Shown here: one piece after another, positions 52,130 to 62,399 of the stretch
How positions within the stretch are numbered: position 1 is the stretch's first letter
How the letters are laid out: each line of letters starts with the position of its first letter
NCBI RefSeq assembly: GCF_000687475.1
Contig: NC_057322.1
Location: 1,302,001 to 1,366,000 of the forward strand
Direction: 5' to 3'
Source of the DNA: Ustilaginoidea virens
Taxonomy: Eukaryota; Ascomycota; Sordariomycetes; Hypocreales; Clavicipitaceae
Length of the DNA: 64,000 bases
Made by a program: the position numbers and the translations under genes
Notes under the pieces: model-generated
Seen by the model: the letters and a program-made list of their open reading frames with translations, nothing else
Databases searched by the model: none
What the model was told of the DNA's origin: nothing

Positions 52130-53061
52130 GGATATATACATTCACAATTTAACCAACAAGCGACTCCAGCCTTACCCTACCAGGAAAAAACCCTGCAGCT
52201 GCTCCGTAGTCCGGATTTCGTGGGTTTCTCGGCGATGCCTGCGGGTGGGACAAACCGGGCTTGCAGATCCATCGCCCCCATCGACAGGGGGGAAGGGGGG
52301 GGGGGGCTCGCGTTAGTATGCCTGTGGCGGCAGCTTACCACCAAGAGACGTCGACGGCGACAATGACGAGAGTTTCGACACGTCACATCTGCGGGGCCGT
52401 CTTGAGAAAAACGGCCTCCTCACAAAGGACGGGCTTTGGTTTTGAGCCGGCGGCTTGCACCCAGCGGCGGGAACGGCAGAAGCAAAGCTTCGGGAGGCGC
52501 AACGGCCGCCCGGCCGCCCAGCCCTGGTCTATCTGCGGCGTCCAACGTGACAAGTTGGCTGGGTTGAGGACAGACGCCCCATGCTGCAAGCCAAGACGAG
52601 ATGAAGACGAGGCCTTTGTCGCACTCTGGAATACACTCCATGACAAAGGCTGCCGTTGCTCCAGCGTCAGGTTACCGTCAGATCACCATCACGGGGACTT
52701 TTGAGTGCGCGTCATACATAGTATCTTCTCTTTTTTTTTTCCCTTGCATTCATTCAAAACCTGAGACCTGACACTAGAGTAGAAGTCATGCTCATCGGTT
52801 CCCTCCGGCCTCGCGCGTACATGGTTGGCATCGGGAAAAAAGGGAGAGAAGAAATAACAAAACTCCAACGGTCAAACAAATACCTCCCGCATGAGAAAAC
52901 ATCGAGAGAAAAAAACAAGAGCCCCGTCCCTGTGAAACGGACCAAGCAATGCAACCAGACCCTGACTTTGCTCGCAAGAGTGAAAAATAGATGGGGGTGA
53001 AAACCCAATTGTCCAACACGTATCCGTGCCCGCGTCATTCAATCGCCCGTCGCCTGCTCGT
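52130..53061. other. Spacer, no gene seen
   Basis: 3' flank of the GPI-anchored surface protein gene plus about 0.8 kb of unassigned sequence. It includes an 11-nt G run (52296-52306) and AAGAAAT and T-rich patches (52729-52740). The 147-codon plus-strand frame 52261-52704 has no recognisable motif. Confidence 0.5.
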
Positions 53062-54324
53062 TTACAGGGCAAGCAGGAGAGCAGCGGCAGCTCCAACTCC
53101 GACAAGGTTGGCGGCGATGCTGCCAGCTCCGGCAACAACAGCCTTGGTGGGGTAGGGAGAGCCGGGAACAGCCATGGTGCCGTTGGATCCCGGGTTCGAG
53201 TTAGATCCCGGGTTCGGCTTAGATCCCGGGTTCGGGTTGGATCCCGGGTTCGGGTTGGATCCCGGGTTCGGGTTGGATCCCGGCGTGTACTGGCAGTTGC
53301 CGCTGCACGCGGGCTGGCAGTTCTGGCCGTTGGCGTTGCACATCATGTTCTGGTAGCAGTTGCCGCCCGAGCACGAGACGTGCTTGCAGTTGTCGCCGCT
53401 GCACACCAGGTTCTTCTGGCACTCGTTGCCGATGCAGTTCTGCCAGGCGCAGTTGCCGTTGTAGCAGACGACCTTGCTCTGGCTGCAGGCCTGTCCCTGG
53501 CACTGGTAGTAGCCGCAGTTGGCGCCGGAGCCGTTGCAGACGACGAGCCGGTTGCACTGGTCGGTGGTGCAGACGTCGGTGCGGCAGTCCTGGCCGTTGC
53601 AGACGACCTGCTGCCTCTGGGGGCAGCCGCAGGGGGCCTGGGGGGCGCAGTTGCCGCCGTAGCAGGTGATGGCGTTGCGCTGGAAGACGGACAGGGCGGG
53701 CGACGAGGGCGCCGGGTTGCTGACGGTGGTGGGCTGCGCGCACACCGTGGTGACGACGGAGCCGACGGCGCAGTTGGTGACGGAGGGCGGGCACGAGGTG
53801 ATGGTCACGACCTGGGTGCTGGTGGCGGTCGACGTGGACATTGCGGTGCCGGAGGCCGAGGCCATGCGCTGGTAGATGGCGAAGGCGGCGCCGGCCTGGG
53901 TGCACATGCTCGAGTCGACCTGCTGGGCCCCGGCGGCCGGCATAATGGTGCCGCAGATGCAGTTGCTGAGGAAAGCACCGGCGGTGGTCAGCTTCCACTT
54001 TCGCCGGGGTTCCTTTGAGCAGGGGAGGGAAAGAGGAGAAAGGAAAGAGAGAAGTCCCGTCCGTCCGCTCGCGTCTGGAGCTACTTACTTTCCGCTGACA
54101 CCCATCAGCAGGGTAGGGCAGCTGGCCGCGCACAGGTTCACGCTCATGCTGCTCACCGACCCAGCGATCTGGAAGCCCGGCGTGCTCTGGATGGACAAGG
54201 TGAAGCAGCCCATCAGGGTGAAGGGCCCGGCCGTGGCGGAGATGGCGCCGCTCAAAGTCGAGTTGGTGAACTGGGCCATGGCGAGGTGGCCAGCGCCGAG
54301 GGCGGCAACGATCGAGGGACGCAT
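53062..54324 (-). CDS. GPI-anchored Cys-rich WSC-like surface protein, 379 aa
   Basis: Two exons, 54324-54089 and 53965-53062. Intron 53966-54088 (GTAAGT, CTCAG) joins LLMGVSG-NNCICGTIM. It starts with a signal peptide (MRPSIVAALGAGHLAMAQF). A WSC-like module follows: GPFTLMGCFTL, SSMSVNLCAASC, LMGVSGNNCICG. After a Thr/Ser-rich linker comes an unusual domain of about eleven C-X4-C (occasionally C-X3-C or C-X6-C) units spaced 3-6 residues apart (CNGQDC, CYNGNC, CIGNEC, CSGDNC, CSGGNC). Then NPGSNP repeats encoded by an 18-bp minisatellite, and a C-terminal hydrophobic tail (AVVAGAGSIAANLVGVG...LLLAL) typical of GPI attachment. It is predicted to be a cell-wall or plasma-membrane surface protein; stress sensing or adhesion is inference from WSC relatives. 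Confidence 0.87.
53184..53282. repeat. 18-bp coding minisatellite (GGATCCCGGGTTCGGGTT)
   Basis: Five to six tandem 18-bp units inside the surface-protein gene encode NPGSNP/NPGSKP on the minus strand, forming the stalk before the GPI signal. Intragenic in-frame repeats are common in fungal wall proteins and can vary in length. Confidence 0.92.
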
Positions 54325-57277
54325 GGTGCACTTATTTTTGAGAGAGGATGGGCTGGTGCGGCAACGCAAAACGGTATCAAACGGTACGCGGAAAAGGGGG
54401 GGCCGGGTGAAAGCAAAAGGGATGCAGAAACTTGCAGAGTCGGGAGTCAAAGGAGTGACGGGGGAGCGCTCGGGGGCTGGGTGAAGGAGTGGAATCGAGG
54501 CCTTGCTGCTTGGTGATGAGGACGAGAGAATCTTTTGTCGTTGAGCCGACGAAGCGGCGGCTTTATAAGGACCGGAGCAGCGTCCCTCGAGACGCGTCTT
54601 GGTTTGCAAATCAGCAGCGCTGGGACGACGAGCCACGACAACGGTGTCGGACAAAGAATGCAGTTGGGGACATTGGTGCGAGTCTGCATGCCAATGCCGA
54701 AGCCAAAGCCAAAGCCAATGCCAAAGCCAATGCCAATGCCAATGCCAAAGCCAGCGAGCGCCCAGCAAGCAGCGACGCCGGCGAGCGATTGCTGCGCGTG
54801 CTCGTGCTGCCGCCGCCGTGGTGTGGTGTCTTGTTCCATCAGGAATGCCGACGAGCGCCACCACTAGTCGACTGGCGTCGATTTTGTTGTCAGAGTCAGT
54901 CAGTCGGGCTGGACTCGGTCCCCCGCCGGTCGCAAAAGGCCGGAGGCCAGACTAACGCGCTGGGCGACGGGAGTCGAGGGAGGAGGATGAGGTGGACGGA
55001 CTGCCGCGCACCGCGCACCCGTCCCAGGAAAGCCTAGTGCTAGCGGCGACAGTCGGTGATTTCCCCGCCGGCGGTCGGTTTCTGCAGGCTACTTTTCCTG
55101 GATTCCAATGTGCCGCGGCGCGCAGGCATTCTGATTCTGTTTGGTTCGCACGACGCAGGGCGCGGAGCACGCGGTGTCGCGGTCTCGGCCAGGCCTGATG
55201 GTTCCACGCGAACCTCTGCCAAAACGCCCGGGCCATGCGTTGACGCTTCGTTTTATTTTTCACGTCTTTTTTTTGGTGTGTTTTTTTTTTTTTTTTCAAT
55301 TGATCGTTTCTTCTCGTTCCTTGGATTCTCCGGGTCCTCGTACGCGAGAGTATCCCAGTGGCCGGGTGCCCGACGCCAGGATCACCGTGGTGTTTGCTTC
55401 AGCAGATCTTGGACTTTTCTCGCGCGCCACCGCTGCTCAACCAGGCCTGCGTTGCGATTCGGCGTCGCTGCCGGCAGCGTGCTTGGAATCTGGAGGCCAT
55501 AGTGCGCGCAGGGGCGCATTTGAGAATTGGGACTCGGCTAGGCGATGGCATGGAGGCCCTCCCAATAGCCGCGAGTGCTGGAATCTTGGAATCTGGCTTG
55601 GGCAGTGTGACGTGCTGAACAGACGTGCTGAACAGACATTGCTTGGATTGACGCGTCAACTCCAGTCTCGTCCCGTCCGACCGGTGCAGCTGGCTGCCAG
55701 TGCGCTAGAATGTGACGCCACACACACAAAGTGCGGCGTACAAGTGCCGGTGGTGGTGTCTGGGTGGGTGTGGCAGCTGCCGGCGCGGGAACCCGACCAA
55801 TCACCGCAGTCGGCCACGGCTGGGGACGCGGACGTTGGTTGGTGTAGGGTAGCGTCTGCTCCGGCCGACGACGTGGGTTGGTTCCGTAAATGCCGGCAAT
55901 TAATTGCATGCAAAGCTGTTGGGCATCAGGAGCGCGTGTATGGCGTGCTGCTTGCCGTCTGGCCGCGAGCGCTGTCGTCCAGGCCGGCCAGTTTCTTCTG
56001 CACGCTGCAGGGGGCAACGAGAGGCTGCCATCCTCGGGCAGTTAGAGATAGGGCATCGCTGTCGTGCGTACTGTCAATACCACGCAGAATCTGGTATACG
56101 CCGCTCGCTCCATTACTCCATTACTGGGCGGCTTGCGGCAGCCCGGAATAATGATAGACCGCGCCTTGACTCGGTTCCGTTCATCAACACCACAACCCCA
56201 CCGCTCCATTCCGTCCACAGAAGCCCCTCCCAAGGAATGCCCACGAAATTGCGCTCGACAGGCACGCGACGCGCGCAAGAAAAGACATGTTTCCCCCCCT
56301 CTGCCGCGATTGACCGCATCCTGCCGCACCACGACGCCAAGCTACCGACCGCTGCAACTGCCAGGCGTCTGCAACTGCGACTGCAACTGCAACTCCCCTC
56401 CCGATGATGCCGTACCTGCGGCACGTGCGGGGGTCCCCACCACGCTGCCGTGCTGCTGTGCTGCTGGCTGGCTGCCGACCTTGATGCCGCGGCCCCTGGT
56501 CTTGCTTGGTTCTTTCAAACTTCCGCACATCCGATCCCCCCCCGGCGGATGGACCAAACGGATGCAAGTGAGCCGGCGGTGTGGGAGGGTAAAACTGCGC
56601 CTGCAACGTTTCCCGCGCTTCCCGCCTAGCCACGTCCCCCAGCTCGCTGCTGCCTTGGCGTCGGGGCAGGGTTGAAATCCCCGCCTCCAGGTAGATGCCA
56701 CGGTCCGGTGCCGGTCGTGCGTGATGATGCAGCATGCACTTGTATGTATGCCTTTGCGATAGCCTGAAAACCGCTCACCTCTGGGGGCCAGGGTCGTGCT
56801 CCATCCCCGAAACGGACCTCGTCATGCGGACCAGAGGCCCGGCAAACCCGCGCGTTACTGGTTCCGACCGGCAACAACGGCGTGAACGCTGACGACGCCT
56901 CCACGCCGCCGACTAGACTGCTTGACCCGAGCCCGTCCCTCTCGTCCTGAGCTCAACCAGGCGGGCCCAAGTGAGGAAGGGGGGGAAGAAGTCAAAGAGG
57001 GGGAAGGTTGGAGGAGCAAACTCTGTGCAGCCTGATCCCGGTCCCCGCGGCCCAGGACAAAGAATAAAGACGAAAGGAACCCCGTCACCATCACCTGGCT
57101 GTGATGAATCCAGACGTGGCATAAAAAAAAAGGAGGTAAAAGCGTCGATACCCAAAAAGAGGGAGGGGAAACGGTCTGAAGCGGTCGGATCACCAAACAA
57201 AACATCATTTCTCTACCATCAATCAAAGTGGTCCAGCTTCAATCGGAACTTTTTGGTCGGGACTCTTGCACTCGACA
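54325..57277. other. 3-kb divergent spacer
   Basis: It holds the promoters of the GPI-anchored protein (-) and the MetE-like gene (+). It contains an AATGCC/AAAGCC hexamer array (54688-54762), T-rich tract (55268-55296), ACTGCAACTGCAACT repeats (56350-56395) and a GTGTAGGGTAGCG patch. A 336-codon plus-strand frame (55141-56151) lacks motifs and looks like chance openness in GC-rich DNA. Confidence 0.55.
54688..54762. repeat. Hexanucleotide array AATGCC/AAAGCC
   Basis: About twelve tandem 6-bp units alternate between AATGCC and AAAGCC. They lie about 360 bp upstream of the GPI-protein start, with no coding context. Confidence 0.9.
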
Positions 57278-58614
57278 ATGGTGCACAAGCTGCCCTTTCA
57301 CGCCGACCAGATCGGCTCCCTGATCCGGCCGGCAGCACTCTCGGACGCGCAAAAAGCCGCGGACGCTGGGACCGGCTCGCCCGCGCAACTCCGGGACGCC
57401 CAGCGAGCCGCCATCGCCGACGTCGTGGCAAAGCAGCGGTCCCAGGGGATCCGCGCCCTGTCCTCCGGCGAATACGACCGCAAGTACTACTTCTCCGGGT
57501 TTTTCGAGAAGCTCGCGGGCTTTCGGGAGGTCAGCCCCGTGCCGTGGGACCTGGCCCGGCCGTCGGCGCCGCCGGTCGCGGCGCTCCGCAGGGCCGGCCA
57601 GCCGTACCCGATGGCGGCCGTGTGCCACGGCAAGATCCGCCACGAGACGAGCCCGTACCTGGAAAACTGGAAGCTCCTGCGGGACGCGGTGCCCGGCGAC
57701 CTCTGGGCCGAGTGCAAGTTCACCATGCCGCCCCCGTGCTACTTCCATCTCCGCCTGGCGCCCGGCAAGGCGTACAGCCCGGACGCCTACGCCGACGACG
57801 ACGCCTTCTTCGCCGACCTGGCGAGGGCTTACCGGAAGGAGATCCGGACCCTGTACGATGCCGGCCTGCGCAACCTGCAGATCGACGACCCCACCCTGGC
57901 CTACTTCTGCTCCGACGACATGGTCGAGTCGCTCCGGGCGGAGGGCGTCGACCCAGACGGCCTGTTTGACCTGTACATGAAGGCGCACAACGCCTGCATC
58001 GCAGACAGGCCCGCCGACATGCATGTCGGCCTGCACGTGTGCCGAGGTGAGTTTTTTCTTGCTCATTGTTCGTTTTCTTGCCTCGGGTCGCTGCATCTCC
58101 AGTTGGGGGGAAGCAGTAACCCTGGTGTAAACGACGCGGGGGCTAACCGGCTTCTTCTTCTTCTTCTTCGTCTTCTCCCTCTGCTTTCTTTCGCAAAGGC
58201 AACTTTTCAAAGTCGGTGCACTTTAGCGAGGGCTCGTACGAAAGGATTGCCCGGCGGTTCTTCACCACCCTCGACTACGACACCTTCTTCCTCGAGTACG
58301 ACAACCCCCGCTCGGGAGGCTTCGAGCCCCTGCGCTTCCTGCCGCGGGACAGGAACGTGGTGCTGGGCGTCGTCACGACCAAGGACGCCGAGCTGGAGGA
58401 CGTCGGCGCCGTCAAGAGGCGGGTGATGGAGGCCGCCGGCATCATTGCGCAGGGCCAGGGCCGCGAGGTCGGCCAGGTCATGGCCAACGTTGGAATCAGC
58501 CCGCAGTGCGGGTTTGCCAGCGTGTCGGTCGGCGCAGACGGCATGACGGAGCAAAAGATGTTTGACAAGCTGCGGCTGGTCAGGGACGTTGCAAGGGAGC
58601 TGTGGCCGCAGTAG
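57278..58614 (+). CDS. MetE-like cobalamin-independent methionine synthase family protein, 394 aa
   Basis: Two exons, 57278-58046 and 58199-58614. Intron 58047-58198 (GTGAGT donor, GCAAAG acceptor, CTTCTT-rich) joins GLHVCR-GNFSKSVHF. The fold is the UROD/MetE-like barrel, but the length (394) equals only the C-terminal catalytic half of MetE. Motifs: HADQIGSLIRP near the N-terminus, and the presumed zinc ligands H253 and C255 (LHVCRGN), E289 (FFLEYDN) and C360 (ISPQCGF), which match the His-Cys-Glu-Cys zinc site of MetE. Fungal short paralogues are annotated as vitamin-B12-independent methionine synthase family. Whether they use methyl-folate or another donor, such as methylated thiols, is unknown. 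The ATG at 57278 (MVHKLPFHADQ) is preferred over upstream in-frame codons. Confidence 0.88.
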
Positions 58615-58975
58615 ACGAGGGGGCAGTGCCGGGTGGTGCCGGTGGTGCCGGTGATGCCGGTGATGCCGGGTGACGGGACGTTGGGCATCCGTCACCGGCC
58701 TCGCGACCTCGGGCATCCCGACGAGATCAATAATGCACATACCTACCTACATAGTCCAATCGCGCGGCACGAGACGGCCCACAGTGCACACGCGCGGCCC
58801 ACCAGCGCCTCCTGGAGCTGACCAAACCCTCGTGCCCATCGTGCCACCACCTAACCATTGATGTTTCTGCTTCACCCCCATCCACCGCACGAGTAGCAGT
58901 TACTCGCGCGCGCATTCCCCAACGACCATCCTCTGTCCAACCGACAAAAGCCCGGCTCGAGGCCTCGCCCCCCAA
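58615..58975. other. Short intergenic region with GCCGGTGGT repeat
   Basis: 361 bp between two plus-strand genes. It begins with a 9-bp GCCGGTGRT repeat (58628-58670). The remainder is the promoter of the thioredoxin-like gene. Confidence 0.6.
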
Positions 58976-59517
58976 ATGCCCATCTCCAGCGCCTTTTGCG
59001 CCCCCAGCGCCGCCCACCAGCTCGACGTGCCCCCCGACGGCGCCGTCTTCCTCATCTTCATCTCCTCCGACGACCCCGAGACCCAGCAGCCCTGGTGCCC
59101 CGACGTCCGCGCATCGTGGCCCCACGTCGTCGCCGCCTTTGGCGCAGACACGGCGCCCGAGCTGTCGGTCGTGCGAGTCGGCCAACGGGCCGAGTGCGTT
59201 CCTCCCCCCCCCTTTGAAAAACTCCCTTGCCTCCCCCCCCCCCCCCTTCCCCCGGGAGGAAGCTAAATCCCGACGCAAAGGCGGCTTTCGTTGCAACGCT
59301 TTGCGCCGGTAGCAGGTGCGAGGGCTGGCTAACGCGTCGGTGCTGGGGGAGGGGCAGATGGCGCAGCGAGGGCAATGCGTACCGCAGGAACTGGGGCGTG
59401 CGCGGCGTGCCGACGCTGGCAAAGTACCGGCGGGTGGACGGGCAGGTGGTGGAGACGGCGAGGCTGGACGAGAATGGGATACAGGACGGAGAGGCGTTGC
59501 GCGAGTTTCTGAAGTGA
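58976..59517 (+). CDS. TXNDC17/DUF953-type thioredoxin-like protein, 125 aa
   Basis: Two exons, 58976-59193 and 59358-59517. Intron 59194-59357 (GTGCGT donor, GGGCAG acceptor, with a C14 run) joins VGQRAE-WRSEGNAYR. The N-terminal half carries FLIFISSDD and the active-site region PWCPDVR (C41). Animal TXNDC17 (TRP14) has WCPDC, so the resolving Cys is Val here; I recall the same in other fungal members. The C-terminal half has NWGVRGVPTLAKYRR with the cis-Pro (VPT) of thioredoxin folds. A single-Cys site suggests a glutathione-dependent or non-canonical redox role (inference). Confidence 0.85.
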
Positions 59518-59655
59518 GCGCGTGTGCGTGTGCGTGTGCGGCGGCGGCTGCGGCTGCGACTGCGACTGCGACTGGGCGGGAACGTGTATGGAACTGACGA
59601 GCAGAGGGACGGATGCGAGATGCTGGGGTGTTTCTGGATTCCGAATGTGACACGA

Positions 59656-59835
59656 GTCGTGAGTCGTCTTGTCGTGAGTCGTCTTGTCGTGAGTCGTCTT
59701 GTCGTGAGTCGTCTTGTCGTGAGTCGTCTTGTCGTGAGTCGTCTTGTCGTGAGTCGTCTTGTCGTGAGTCGTCTTGTCGAGAGTCGTCTTGTCGTGAGTC
59801 GTCTCGTCGAGAGTCGTCTCGTCGTGAGTCGTCCG
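59656..59835. repeat. 15-bp tandem array GTCGTGAGTCGTCTT, 12 copies
   Basis: Twelve contiguous 15-bp units lie between the thioredoxin-like and REEP-like genes; the last few carry A/T and C/T changes. Because 15 is a multiple of three, several frames stay open (ESSCR on plus, RQDDS on minus), which produces artefactual ORFs. Confidence 0.95.
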
Positions 59836-60141
59836 TCGTCAAGGTCGTGATGCATCATTGGGCCGGGCGTCTGCCGCCGCTTGCACCACCACCTGCAAAC
59901 CAGTAATCGACATGGCCAACTGCCGCGCAGCCCTCGTTGCCTAGGGCAGTCGACAATCCGAAACGAAACAGGTTGACACGTGCAAAGGAGTCGAGGGCGC
60001 TCGTCTCGCCGCCCTGCCGCGTCGTGTTGCAGCCCCACCAGCCTCTCGCAAAGTCGAGGTCGAGCAAACGCAGCCGTCCGTCATGGTGCAAAAACGACGC
60101 TCAGACGCAATGGCGTGGTGGGTGGGCGATCCGGATCCGTC

Positions 60142-60181
60142 GTCATGGCTTGTCATGGCTTGTCATGGCTTGTCATGGCCT
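60142..60181. repeat. 10-bp tandem repeat GTCATGGCTT, four copies
   Basis: Four near-perfect GTCATGGCTT units occur in the promoter-side spacer of the REEP-like gene. Confidence 0.88.
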
Positions 60182-60661
60182 GCCGTTTGTCACGAGGCGC
60201 CCCCGTCGCTCCCCCGTGCCCGTGCTGCCGCCGCACCAGTTGACAAGCACAGCGAGTGGAGCCCCACATGCACCCAGCGAGCCCACCCGGCGAGCCCACA
60301 TGCACCCCGCCACCGCCCGACAGTTGTTCCCCGCTGTTGCTGGCTGTTGCTGGCTGTTGCTGGCTGTTGCCACCAGATGACCCCTTCCTTGCCAAGAGCC
60401 GAGCCTGTCTGGTGCTGGGTGCTTCCCCCCCCCCCCCCCCAGGCCATCCGAAACCCCCATTCTGTAGCCTGCAAGTCTGCAAGTCTGCAAAACTGCCGTC
60501 CGCCGTCCGCCGTCCGCTCATCGCGCATCCTCGCAGCCCACCAGCTTGGAAACGATCCCATCTCGCCTCTGCTTTGCATCCTGCCCGCGCAGAAATCGCC
60601 AAATCTGCCTCTCATCCCGTCCATCGTCGTCCCGGGGCCCCGCGGCCTCGACGTCAGCACC

Positions 60662-62051
60662 ATGTTCGACCTCTTTGCCATGCTCTTGTCGTAGGTCTGA
60701 CCCCAGTTGCCCCGCCATGTCGTCACAAAGGGCCAGGCAACGGCTGCAGCACAAGAGAGAGAGAGAGAAGGGGGGAAGGGGGGGGTTCTTCGCGGGCGAA
60801 ATTGCGTGCATCGTTTGCGACCGGGCGAATTTTATTTTCGATCGTTCATCTTGATCTTTGCAGCTTCATTTGCGTCTCTTACTATGGACTGACGCTGACG
60901 ACATCTTCCTCAGCTCCATCGCGTCGTTTCTGTTTCCGATATTTGCTTCGTACAAGGCGCTGAAAACCTCGGATCCCGCCCAGCTGACGCCATGGCTCAT
61001 GTACTGGGTCGTCTTCAGCATCTGCCTGCTGGTTGAATCGTGGTTCTCACTCGTCCTCTTCTGGTAGGCATCATGATATCCACGCGCTCCCGAAACGACC
61101 AGCACGGCGTCGTGTCAAGGACAGCACAGCTCTCCGTTGCCCGCTTCGTTTCCATGCTAATGATGGGTTTTCCCTTGCGACAGGATACCCTTTTACGGCT
61201 ACCTCCGCCTCCTCTTCTTCCTCTACCTCATTCTGCCGCAAACCCAAGGCGCGCGGGTCCTCTACGAGGAACGAGTGCATCCGTTCCTGCAAGACAACGA
61301 ACACAGCATCGACGACTTCATCGCCCGCGCCCACGACCGCTTGAAGACGGCCGGCATGAGCTACTTCAGGCGGGCCGTCGAGTACCTCAAGACCAACGTC
61401 CTCAACCTGCCGCCCTCGGAGCCGCAGCCCGCCCCGGCCGAGGCAGCGTCCTCCGCCGGGCCCCAGAGCTACACGCAGGCGCTGCTCGCCCGGTTCAGCG
61501 TCCCGAGGGCAAGGTGGGCCGGGGCCGCCAGCACCGGCAACGACTTTTACAACCTGCTGGCGAGCGCCGTCTCCGCGGCCACAAGCGCCGGCGGCTTCGC
61601 CGGCGCTGCGGGCGGCTCGTCGGAGAGAAGCATGACGGACTCGGGGACCCTGATCCCCCCCCATTTGAGGGGTTCGGCCGAGAAGATGAGCTTCATCGCG
61701 GCGCAGCGCGAGCGTCTCACCATTGTGCTGCGTGCGCTGGACAGGGAGGCTCAGCAGCTGCAGCGGCAGCGGGATGGCGGCGGCGGCGCCCCCGACGTCG
61801 AGGACAGCGAGGCCGCCCAGAGACCGCCCAGCGGGCTGAGCACGTTCAGCGGGCTGACCAAGAGCCGCAGCGAGACGGACTTTGAAAAGGTCGAGGCGGA
61901 AAGCGAGGCCGAGGAAGACGTCAACCTGCGTCGCCGACACGTCTCGTCGGGAGCCGCGACGGGGGGATCTTGGATGACCTGGGGATGGGGCAATGGAGCC
62001 GACCCAGCTGCCGGTGCCGGTGCTGGTGCCGCTGGGTCAAAAGAAGACTAG
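60662..62051 (+). CDS. REEP/HVA22/Yop1 (TB2/DP1) family ER-shaping protein, 348 aa
   Basis: Three exons: 60662-60690, 60914-61063 and 61184-62051. Introns of 223 and 120 bp (GTAGGT/CTCAG and GTAGGC/CACAG) restore MFDLFAMLLS-SSIASFLFP and VLFW-IPFYGYLRLLFF. The TB2/DP1 domain spans about residues 10-105: SYKALKTSDPAQLTPWLMYWV, LVESWF, then the second hairpin LLFFLYLILPQTQGARVLYE. This is the reticulon-like wedge that curves tubular ER. The longer C-terminus has an amphipathic stretch (HPFLQDNEHSIDDFIARAHDR), Ala/Ser-rich low complexity, a helix with SAEKMSFIAAQRERLTIVLR and an acidic tail ending in SKED. The length and tail resemble the animal REEP1-4 type more than the ~180-aa yeast Yop1. The short first exon is placed by the MFDLF start and a TCC codon across the junction. 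Confidence 0.88.
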
Positions 62052-62098
62052 GAACTGAAGTTAAGCTGTCAAGGACGGGAGTTTCGCAAGGATCATGA

Positions 62099-62355
62099 TC
62101 ATTTCTTCGCATTTTTCTCTTCCCCCGTTCTACGTGCCGCCTCGTAGTCCTTGAACTGATTGGGTGCCCGAGTCCACACGACGTTTCTTCTGCCCAGTGG
62201 CATATCAAAACGATGCCAGTCATCTCCTGCGTACTGGCGAAAATGTCGATGTCGATGTTCGAGGCAAGATCCATGCGCCGAACACGAATGCGCGCCTCGC
62301 CACCCGCTCCGAAAGATAAGCGGCCGAGTGAGCTTGCGTTCAACAGTGTCAACAT
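62099..62355 (-). CDS. Possible small gene, structure unresolved
   Basis: The C-terminal frame reads AGDDWHRFDMPLGRRNVVWTRAPN to a stop at 62099-62101 and has a gene-like composition. Upstream, a different frame reads MLTLLNASSLGRLSFGAGG (ATG near 62355) and MDLASNIDIDIFA. Joining the two needs either a frameshift near 62245 or a weak-donor intron; GTTCGG to CGCCAG (51 bp) or GTGGCG to CGCAG would both give an uninterrupted peptide of about 60 residues. I recognise no family. It lies 48 bp beyond the stop of the REEP-like gene in convergent orientation. Confidence 0.3.
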
Positions 62356-62399
62356 GCGCAACTTTGACACGGAAGGAGCTCACGACGCACACACGCTGC

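Larger units (their letters stand above)
59518..60661. other. Repeat-rich spacer
   Basis: No gene supported. It contains the 15-bp array (59656-59835), a 10-bp TGTCATGGCT repeat (60142-60181), a CCACATGCACCC duplication (60265-60310), GCTGTTGCTG repeats (60333-60370), a C16 run (60425-60440), CTGCAAGTCTG repeats and CGTCCGC repeats (60493-60515). These are followed by the promoter of the REEP-like gene. Confidence 0.65.

Noticed and set aside
55141..56151. 336-codon plus-strand ORF
   Set aside because: No start context, no domain, and a composition like random GC-rich translation; left as spacer.
57239..58210. 323-codon minus-strand ORF
   Set aside because: Antisense to the MetE-like gene, whose zinc ligands and spliced frame are convincing.
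59656..59835. CRISPR-like repeat array
   Set aside because: Units are contiguous 15-mers with no spacers; this is a eukaryotic minisatellite.
58727..59842. 371-codon minus-strand ORF with RQDDS repeats
   Set aside because: Driven by the 15-bp tandem array and antisense to the thioredoxin-like gene.
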